NCBI RefSeq assembly: GCF_004358345.1
Contig: NZ_CP037952.1
Location: 4,278,001 to 4,342,000, forward strand
Origin: Parashewanella spongiae
GTDB taxonomy: Bacteria; Pseudomonadota; Gammaproteobacteria; Enterobacterales; Shewanellaceae
DNA: 64,000 bases
Direction of reading: 5' to 3'
The notes beneath the pieces were generated by a model that was given only the letters and a program-made list of their open reading frames with translations, did not search any database and was not told the origin of the DNA. Positions 57,876-64,000 of this stretch are shown here, piece by piece. How positions within the stretch are numbered: position 1 is the first letter of the stretch; every line of letters begins with the position of its first letter. The position numbers and the translations under genes are program-made.

Positions 57876-58733
57876 TTAATTGAAATTTTTATCTGAATTT
57901 TCTTCGCAAAACATATGGCATACAAAACTGTTACATTTACTAGAGATAGTCTCTTCAGAATTGGTATTTTTAGTTTGAAACATTTTATCCCAATCGGTAA
58001 TAACAATTTCATTATTTTCGGTATAAATGAAATCTGTTTTATCCTTAAAAAAGACATTAAAATCTACTTTTTTTAACTCCAAGCTCAAAGAAATTAATCC
58101 ATAAACAGCTTCTTCTTTTGTCAATTGTTGTTGTCTCAATGCTTGGTCAAGTGTAATCCCAACAGCAAAATCATAAATCACAACTATGTATGATTTACCA
58201 GAGGCTGATGCAATTTGTATTGCTCCATGTACCGTCGAAAGATTAGAGCAGTTATTCAAAACAGCTCGATGTCTCTGGTAATTTCTTCTACAAGTTTTAA
58301 AACTATTTTCGTGCACTTTGATTGCATAGATTCTTTGGCTAACCTTATGCTTCGCAACAAATATTATAGAATCCTTTTCCCATCTCGGACTCTTTAGAAT
58401 AGTAAAATCGAAGTCCCTGAGCTTTGTAAGACTTGCCAGTAAATCATCATTTGAAACTAGATCTATTGCCCCACAATCCCAATTGTTCAATATAAATTTT
58501 TCTAATTGATAAAAATGATCAGAACTTTCTTTTAGCTTGGTGTCAAAAAATTGTGGCGATGTTTCTGTTGTTTCTGTTGTTTCCTCTAGAGGCGGACAAC
58601 TATCTTGTGAAATATAAAATTCACTTAAGGATTCCGTAGAGCAGTGGACTGGGAGCATTGGATTAATAAATTGTGGACATAAAACGATTTGAACAAATAT
58701 GAATTCGTCTCTCAAGTTAAATTTAGTTAACAA
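57876..58733 (-). CDS. Small kinase-like protein
   Basis: 285 aa. N-terminal ~50 residues contain 'CPQFINPML' and 'SQDSCPPLEE', similar in layout to the start of the protein encoded at 59344-60141 (NPFIIN...CCPALEE). Residues ~120-255 resemble a protein kinase: 'IIFVAKHKVSQRIYAIKV' (VAIK-like, K139), hinge 'SYIVVIYDFAVGITLDQAL' and 'FFKDKTDFIYTENNEIVITDWDK', which lines up with the catalytic loop (D231) and DFG (D247) but lacks the usual Asn. Possibly inactive. The C-terminal lobe is short. A host-directed effector is a guess. Confidence 0.5.
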   Translation of the reverse strand: MLTKFNLRDEFIFVQIVLCPQFINPMLPVHCSTESLSEFYISQDSCPPLEETTETTETSPQFFDTKLKESSDHFYQLEKFILNNWDCGAIDLVSNDDLLASLTKLRDFDFTILKSPRWEKDSIIFVAKHKVSQRIYAIKVHENSFKTCRRNYQRHRAVLNNCSNLSTVHGAIQIASASGKSYIVVIYDFAVGITLDQALRQQQLTKEEAVYGLISLSLELKKVDFNVFFKDKTDFIYTENNEIVITDWDKMFQTKNTNSEETISSKCNSFVCHMFCEENSDKNFN

Positions 58734-58913
58734 AAAGATTACAAAAAAACAGCCACTTTAGATGAATACTTAAGCTGATCAATGTCACGGAATGAGGCAG
58801 TTTTGATTTTGCCAGCAATCACAGCTGGCACATCGATGGACATAAACGAGTTTCATCAAAAATTTAAAAGTTCTAAAACTTATCAGGTGCTTGAAAAAGT
58901 CAACGTTTCAATT

Positions 58914-59363
58914 TCAAGCAAAGATTTGACACGTAGAGTTAAACTTTCCAAGATACGCTGAGGGTATTTGCTCTTCGAAAAGTCGTATATCCTTTACTGA
59001 CATATGTATATAAATTAACTCTATAGTTTCATCAGAAATATATGGTTCAAATGTAGGGAGTACAATTTCTCTTACAGAAAAAATAATTCCCTTACCTTTT
59101 ATTTCATCTGGTGTAGTCATGTAACTATATCCTATTTGAAAAATAACAATCGGACGAGTACATTTCGTGGCCATCTCTGCAAACATCAAAGGCAATGGGT
59201 GTGAACAGATATATAATACCTTCAGTCCTTTATAGCGATTGCATAATTCGATAGCATCAATTTTTTCAAATTTATGAATAGGAAATTTCTCAGATGAGTT
59301 TTCGATATCGCTTGTTAAAACAACTTTTTTTCCACCACATTCATTAATAGCAGAGCTCATCAT
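58914..59363 (-). CDS. Hypothetical protein overlapping the 3' end of the next gene
   Basis: 149 aa from ATG 59363. It has an alternating alpha/beta look ('GGKKVVLTSDIENSSEKFPIHK', 'GLKVLYICSHPLPLMFAEMATK', 'RPIVIFQIGYSYM'), a Rossmann-like pattern without an identifiable motif. The first 20 bp overlap the preceding gene in another frame, so it may be a translationally coupled partner, or the C-terminal half of one protein split by a frameshift. A TAG just upstream in its own frame rules out a longer form. Confidence 0.45.
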   Translation of the reverse strand: MMSSAINECGGKKVVLTSDIENSSEKFPIHKFEKIDAIELCNRYKGLKVLYICSHPLPLMFAEMATKCTRPIVIFQIGYSYMTTPDEIKGKGIIFSVREIVLPTFEPYISDETIELIYIHMSVKDIRLFEEQIPSAYLGKFNSTCQIFA

Positions 59364-60141
59364 CGCTCGGGCCGCATGCAATCTCTATCAAAGTTTGTTT
59401 CAAATGAGCGAAAAATTTGACTAGTTGAGTGGCTGTTTGTTTATCAAAAGGCCTATAGATACCCTGTTTATTCGTTATCGTGTCAAAAATCAAACCTAAA
59501 ATGAGCTGATACGAAATTAAAGAATGATTAGATATAGCCATACTATAACCTTTAGCTTTTTCATGTGGGATCATCTCTACTCCGCATAGCTTCGTTACAG
59601 CAAACATGGAATTAATTTTTTGTGGTATCACTTGTTGAGCAATTGCATTGACTGTTTCGATTAAATTATAGATAGCTGATTCTTGCTTCTCTGTTATTTG
59701 TTTTGATTCTTTTATATGTCGCAAATATAAATGCAATACAACAATGATAAATGAAATCGATTTGCCCCTCATTACTTCAAAATCTAATTCTTTGTTTTTA
59801 AAAAGACTGCTTAAGGTGATCATCAATTGCTTCAATGTGTTATGGGTTTTAATATTTACAAATGCCCAGTAAAAAATAGAAGGTAAACCTCTTTCAACCT
59901 CGTTAATTTTGGCAACTAATTCATGAAAGCACTGTAGTTCCGTTGTCGTGACTCTTGAAGTTGATCGATTACACTTCATTGTTGTTTTATATTTTTCTCC
60001 GAAAGCATGAAATTCTTCCAGAGCGGGACAACAATGTTTTGAACACTGAAAGTGTTCAAAATCAACTTCAGTAGTAGAAAAATTTTCATAGTGATTAATG
60101 ATGAAAGGATTATTTGCAAGCTTCTTATCGATACTTATCAT
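59344..60141 (-). CDS. Hypothetical helical protein with Cys-rich N-terminus
   Basis: 265 aa from ATG 60141 (MISIDKKLANNPF). An earlier in-frame ATG at 60171 lies in the terminal repeat of a MITE and would give a chance leader MFLGLTLYFF. The N-terminal 'FQCSKHCCPALEEFHAFG' resembles 'SQDSCPPLEE' of the kinase-like neighbour. The rest is helical ('KTHNTLKQLMITLSSLFKN'), no known domain. The MITE directly upstream may have replaced its promoter. Confidence 0.5.
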   Translation of the reverse strand: MISIDKKLANNPFIINHYENFSTTEVDFEHFQCSKHCCPALEEFHAFGEKYKTTMKCNRSTSRVTTTELQCFHELVAKINEVERGLPSIFYWAFVNIKTHNTLKQLMITLSSLFKNKELDFEVMRGKSISFIIVVLHLYLRHIKESKQITEKQESAIYNLIETVNAIAQQVIPQKINSMFAVTKLCGVEMIPHEKAKGYSMAISNHSLISYQLILGLIFDTITNKQGIYRPFDKQTATQLVKFFAHLKQTLIEIACGPSDDELCY

Positions 60142-60159
60142 GAAAAAGTACAGTGTTAA

Positions 60160-60393
60160 ACCTAAAAACATCAGTTGAACGCTGATTATACGAGTAACTG
60201 TTTGAGCAATACGATGATTTTATTATCATGTTTTTCACCCAATGAGTGAAATGCTCTACGCTCACAAGCTTGCTAAAATGACTGCTATCTGCGTTGTAAC
60301 TTTTGCAAGTAGAATAACTACTTGCTGCAAGCTACGCCTTACTATCAGCCATTTTTTCTACGCTTGAGAACGCAGTCAACTGATGTTTCTAGG
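60160..60393. mobile_element. MITE family B, 234-bp copy (TTAA-flanked)
   Basis: Bounded by TTAA at 60156-60159 and 60394-60397, with AAACATCAGTTGA and TCAACTGATGTTT inside ACCTA-like ends. Nearly identical to 31959-32181. Confidence 0.8.
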
Positions 60394-60498
60394 TTAAAAT
60401 AAGAAAGGCTACCATTTATACCCTTTAGGTAACCTGACTGCTTCATAAAATAAGATGCAATAGCTTTTTATAGCTGCTATACAGTCATTTTGTAACTA

Positions 60499-60847
60499 AT
60501 ACCAATTACAGTAATTAAATTCCCAGCTCAGAGCTATGTATGTGTTCAAAATACAAGTGGAATTGATGAAGACATAGTTATTACCGACATACAAAACTGT
60601 CGTTATTACATTGCTACGTTGAGACAATTTTGCGTAGTAATTTGAACACATACAAGCTCCCGAAGGGCAAGGCTAAAGGTTTCCATTACTGCGTTACAAG
60701 TTTTTGAATTATCCCGACAAAAGCACGAAGTGCGTTGAACGCCAGCTTTGTATGGCGGCCGTAGGGTATATAGTACTTCAAATTTGCGCCTTGTACTGAA
60801 ATCCTTTAGCTCTTGCTGAGTGGGAAGTTAATTACTGTAATTGGTAT
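60499..60847. mobile_element. MITE family A, 349-bp copy
   Basis: ATACCAATTACAGTAATTAA at 60499 and complement ending 60847; interior as in the 29290 copy plus the ~50-bp segment with CGCCAGC found in the 41566 copy. Sits just past the oxyR stop. Confidence 0.85.
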
Positions 60848-60862
60848 AAATTATGTCTAGGG

Positions 60863-61768
60863 CTATACGTCGGCTAGTAGACTATTAATTTCATCACCTA
60901 GCATTCTGAAACTTCGAATTCGGCTTGACGTTTGGCGCCATGCTATACCAATATCTCGATATGGCGCTTCTCCGGGGGGCTCTAACACTAATAAGCCAGT
61001 CCCATTTAAAATTCCAGCATCGATCGCCATTTGAGGTAAAAACGTTGCGCCTAACTTGCTGTTAACCATTTGCACCAATGTGTGTAAGCTGGTCGCGCTG
61101 AATGGATGCACTTTGGCTGTGTTTTGCATTTGACAGGCACTGATAGCATGACCAGTGATGCAATGCTCATTTTGGAGTAAGAAAATACTATTATCTGGTA
61201 ATTCTTTATAATCAACAGGAACCGATAAAGCATTACAAAAAGTGCTGTGCATGATCATTTTAAACGGATCTACACCGACTTTCATAGTATGAAAAGTGCC
61301 AGTATCAACAGGTAACGCCAATATTAATACATCGAGCGTGCCACTTTCTAACGCCAATAAAAGCTGCTCTGTTGTATCTTCTTTTACCTGCAACTCAAGC
61401 TTTGGATACTTCTCATGGCAGTGTTCAAGCAAACGGCCAAGTAAAAATGGAGCGATCGTTGGAATACAACCAACTCGTATCTTCCCTGTCATTGGCTCAC
61501 TCTGTTGCTGAGTAAATTCCATAAGATCGGTTACATCAGTTAATAACTGCTGAGCCCTTACAACAACTTCTTCTCCCGTTGCCGTGAACATGAATGACTT
61601 ATGATCACGCTCAATTAATTGTTGTCCCAACTGCTCTTCTAGGTTTTGGATCCCCGTTGATAAAGTTGACTGGCTGACAAAACAAGCTTTAGCTGCTCGA
61701 TTAAAGTTACGCTCTCGATATAAATTAACCAAATAAAACAAGTTTTTTAAACTCGGTAAACTTTTCAT
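60863..61768 (-). CDS. oxyR: Peroxide-sensing LysR regulator
   Basis: 301 aa. LysR HTH (1-60, 'NFNRAAKACFVSQSTLSTGIQNLEEQLG') and sensor domain with redox cysteines C203 and C212 ('EHCITGHAISACQ'), the same nine-residue spacing as C199/C208 of E. coli OxyR. Divergent from hptA with a 147-bp shared promoter region. Confidence 0.93.
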   Translation of the reverse strand: MKSLPSLKNLFYLVNLYRERNFNRAAKACFVSQSTLSTGIQNLEEQLGQQLIERDHKSFMFTATGEEVVVRAQQLLTDVTDLMEFTQQQSEPMTGKIRVGCIPTIAPFLLGRLLEHCHEKYPKLELQVKEDTTEQLLLALESGTLDVLILALPVDTGTFHTMKVGVDPFKMIMHSTFCNALSVPVDYKELPDNSIFLLQNEHCITGHAISACQMQNTAKVHPFSATSLHTLVQMVNSKLGATFLPQMAIDAGILNGTGLLVLEPPGEAPYRDIGIAWRQTSSRIRSFRMLGDEINSLLADV

Positions 61769-61915
61769 AGATGACTTTGTTCCATAATGTTAATAACTTG
61801 AATACACCTATCGCAACTATGTTACGAAATGAGACTTTAGCTTTTCAGAACACTTTTGACTCGGTATGATGTTACGCTCTATTTTTTAGTTAGCATAATT
61901 TCCAGAGGTAAAGAA

Positions 61916-62284
61916 ATGGCGAACACTGATTTAGACATCATCCTAGATCTCAACACCCTAGAGCAATATTGTAACGCCATTGGTGCCGCAACTCTTTTAA
62001 AAAGTGTGGTTTTATTCGAACAATTAATGCCTGAATATGTCGAAAACTTAGTAAAAGCCAAAGAAGCAAACGACAAAGATACCCTCTGTGCTGAAGCCCA
62101 TAAATTCAAAGGTGCTGCTGGATCAGTAGGTTTAAAACGAATTCAGCTGTTTGCACAAAAACTACAACATGGCGAAGAAGCCTCATGGGAAAGTGAACAT
62201 AACACTTGGTTGCAAGCGATTGTTGATCAAGCCAGTACAGATTTACAGCAGCTTAAGCAATTTTTAGAGTCAAAGTCAGCATAA
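61916..62284 (+). CDS. hptA: Histidine phosphotransfer protein, Arc phosphorelay
   Basis: 122 aa from ATG 61916 (AGAGGTAAAGAA before it). Single Hpt domain, phospho-accepting H62 in 'AHKFKGAAGSVGL'. In Shewanella, HptA sits next to oxyR and upstream of gltB and passes phosphate in the ArcS-HptA-ArcA pathway (recalled). The same order here supports the name. Confidence 0.88.
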   Translation: MANTDLDIILDLNTLEQYCNAIGAATLLKSVVLFEQLMPEYVENLVKAKEANDKDTLCAEAHKFKGAAGSVGLKRIQLFAQKLQHGEEASWESEHNTWLQAIVDQASTDLQQLKQFLESKSA

Positions 62285-62326
62285 GCTCCGAACTCATTTC
62301 CAAGTATCTCTGATCTTTATTCACTT

Positions 62327-62358
62327 ATCGCCACGCCTAACGCTTGGCGATTTTTTTT
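62327..62358 (+). terminator. hptA terminator
   Basis: ATCGCCA (62327-62333) and TGGCGAT (62345-62351) with an 11-nt loop and an eight-T run. Confidence 0.9.
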
Positions 62359-62654
62359 AATTCTCTCCTATACTTACCAGATCTAGATTGATATTCACCG
62401 AAAACAAAACTGAATAAATACTCATTATTATGACTGGTAATTAATATTCGCATTTGAATAATTTCCTTCATTTTTATCTAGAAAATCTCTTATAAACACG
62501 TGAGTTGTGACAAGTTAATCACAACAAAGTTACATATAAGTTTTAAAAAAGATAAATAATACCGTTATCTATCGATTGATCTTTCAACTCCAAACAGATA
62601 TTTTAATTACCAAAAGTGAATAACTATAAAACTTAACTACTAAGGATGTAATGT
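62359..62654. promoter_or_regulatory. gltB leader region
   Basis: 296 bp, AT-rich, no ORF. AAGGATG at 62642-62648 is the ribosome site. No further conserved operator was recognised. Confidence 0.4.
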
Positions 62655-64000
62655 ATGACCTTATATCACCCAAGCTTTGAACGAGAAAACTGTGGTTTTG
62701 GATTAATCGCTCAAATGGACGGTGATGCTACACATTCAATTGTAAAAACAGCCATTCACAGTTTAGACCGCTTGAAACATCGAGGCGGCATTGCGGCAGA
62801 CGGAAAAACAGGTGATGGCTGTGGCATACTAATGAAAATGCCTTCAGAGTTTTTTACTCAAATTGCCGAACAACAAGATTGGCATTTAAGCCGTAAATTT
62901 GCTGTTGGTGTCATATTTTTGAGTCAAAACCCAACCCTTGCCCAACAAGCTAAAGAACAAATAGAACAAGAACTCGCTAAAGAAACGCTGAGTATTGCTG
63001 GCTGGCGTGCAGTGCCAACAGATAAAAGTGTACTGGGTAAGATTGCGGCAACGAGTGAGCCTAAAATTGTTCATGTACTAATCAACTCTCCCATTGGTTG
63101 GCGCGAAAAGGATCTCGAACGTCGACTTTACATGGCAAGAAGACGCATAGAGCAAAGTGTTACTGAAAATGACTGCTATATAGCCAGTTTATCCGGTCAA
63201 GTCATTGTATACAAAGGTTTGATGATGCCTGAAGATCTGGGTCGATATTACCCAGACTTAACAGATCCTGAATTTAAAAGTGCTGTGTGTTTATTCCACC
63301 AGCGCTTTTCGACCAACACATCCCCTAAATGGCCGTTAGCGCAGCCGTTTCGTTACTTAGCTCACAATGGCGAGATCAATACCATTGAAGGTAATCGGCA
63401 ATGGGCTAAAGCCAGAGCTTATAAATTTCATTCGCCTTTATTACCAGATCTTCAACAAGCTGCACCATTTGTAAATGAAGTCGGCTCTGATTCTTCTTCT
63501 CTCGATAACATGCTTGAAATGTTACTTTCTGGCGGCATGGATCTCTATCGAGCGATGAGATTACTGATCCCATCTGCTTGGCAAAATAATCCTGAAATGG
63601 ACGAAGATTTAAAAGCATTTTATGATTTCAACTCCATGCACATGGAGCCTTGGGATGGGCCAGCTGGCGTCGTAATGACCAATGGCCGATACGCAGCGTG
63701 CGCTGTGGATCGTAATGGTTTAAGACCTTCCCGTTATGTGATCACCAATGACAGAATACTGACCGTGTCTTCTGAAGTTGGGATCTGGGATTATGCCGAA
63801 GATGCTATTGTTGATAAAGGCTGTATTGGGCCCGGTGAATTATTAGTACTTGATACCCAAAATGGCCGCCTGTTTCAGTCTTTCGAAATTGATAATGATC
63901 TCAAAAGACGCCACCCCTACAAAGAATGGATGAAAAAGCACAGCACAACATTAGTGCCAGCCAATAAAATTCCATCTGATCAACAGGGAGGAAATGATCT
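62655..64000 (+). CDS. gltB: Glutamate synthase (NADPH) large subunit, 5' part
   Basis: About 448 residues are visible and the gene runs off the right edge (full length is normally ~1,490). MTLYHPSFEREN-C12GFG: the Cys becomes the N-terminal nucleophile of the glutaminase domain after propeptide removal. 'LKHRGGIAADGKTGDG', 'FHQRFSTNTSPKWPLAQPFR', 'AHNGEINT' and 'GSDSSSLDN' are class II amidotransferase signatures. It makes glutamate from glutamine and 2-oxoglutarate with GltD. Confidence 0.96.
   Translation, partial: MTLYHPSFERENCGFGLIAQMDGDATHSIVKTAIHSLDRLKHRGGIAADGKTGDGCGILMKMPSEFFTQIAEQQDWHLSRKFAVGVIFLSQNPTLAQQAKEQIEQELAKETLSIAGWRAVPTDKSVLGKIAATSEPKIVHVLINSPIGWREKDLERRLYMARRRIEQSVTENDCYIASLSGQVIVYKGLMMPEDLGRYYPDLTDPEFKSAVCLFHQRFSTNTSPKWPLAQPFRYLAHNGEINTIEGNRQWAKARAYKFHSPLLPDLQQAAPFVNEVGSDSSSLDNMLEMLLSGGMDLYRAMRLLIPSAWQNNPEMDEDLKAFYDFNSMHMEPWDGPAGVVMTNGRYAACAVDRNGLRPSRYVITNDRILTVSSEVGIWDYAEDAIVDKGCIGPGELLVLDTQNGRLFQSFEIDNDLKRRHPYKEWMKKHSTTLVPANKIPSDQQGGND

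Noticed and set aside
57815..58057. 80-aa minus-strand ORF
   Set aside because: Overlaps the end of the kinase-like gene in another frame; low-complexity K/I-rich shadow.

Overview
The window looks like a chromosomal segment of a low-GC marine gammaproteobacterium of the Shewanellaceae. The block oxyR / hptA / gltB at the right end and the block thyA-lgt-tauE-ptsP-rppH / mutH have the gene order known from Shewanella and relatives. The many eukaryote-like proteins (death-domain-like, RING, kinase-like, pentapeptide and pentatricopeptide repeats) point by inference to the invertebrate-associated genus Parashewanella. That genus assignment rests on content and memory, not on a search.

Layout. 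1-5.4 kb: the end of a tandem death-domain-like repeat protein, a MarR regulator facing a small membrane protein, an hsdM remnant and a kinase-like protein. 5.4-10.9 kb: a gcdH operon (glutaryl-CoA dehydrogenase, fused E1 dehydrogenase, acyltransferase) with a divergent LysR gene. 10.9-13.8 kb: small housekeeping genes (DUF1289, bolA, alkB, rlmG). 13.8-18.7 kb: two large accessory proteins, one pentapeptide-repeat and one coiled-coil with a degenerate HAD-like domain. 19-26.1 kb: holD-rimI, yfhL, pilins, adhB, a duplicated tRNA-Phe/tRNA-Thr pair, glnB-ndh and two FimT/GspH pseudopilins. 26.1-29.6 kb: nested insertion sequences. 29.6-31.5 kb: btuR-btuF and a MAPEG protein. 31.5-36.4 kb: a graveyard of transposases broken by one another and by MITEs. 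36.5-41.6 kb: hypothetical proteins, a RING/TRAF-like zinc-finger protein, a porin and a lipoprotein. 42-50 kb: the thyA-rppH block, a DnaA-box-rich intergenic region, mutH and a class III nucleotide cyclase. 50.3-54.5 kb: a defence locus with two reverse transcriptases resembling Drt3a/Drt3b, a linked membrane protein and a structured downstream region. 54.5-57.3 kb: a 13-motif PPR protein ending in an SMR domain. 57.3-60.2 kb: a ~32-bp repeat array, a second kinase-like protein and two unknown genes. 60.2-64 kb: MITEs, oxyR, hptA and the start of gltB.

Functionally, conserved core genes are interleaved with accessory islands rich in mobile DNA. At least four short non-autonomous repeat families are scattered in the gaps. 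The most unusual items are the bacterial PPR-SMR protein, whose near-identical repeats vary at the positions that set RNA recognition in plant PPR proteins, and the DRT3-like locus immediately upstream of it. The RING protein, the death-domain-like repeats and a DARS2-like DnaA-box cluster between rppH and mutH are also notable.
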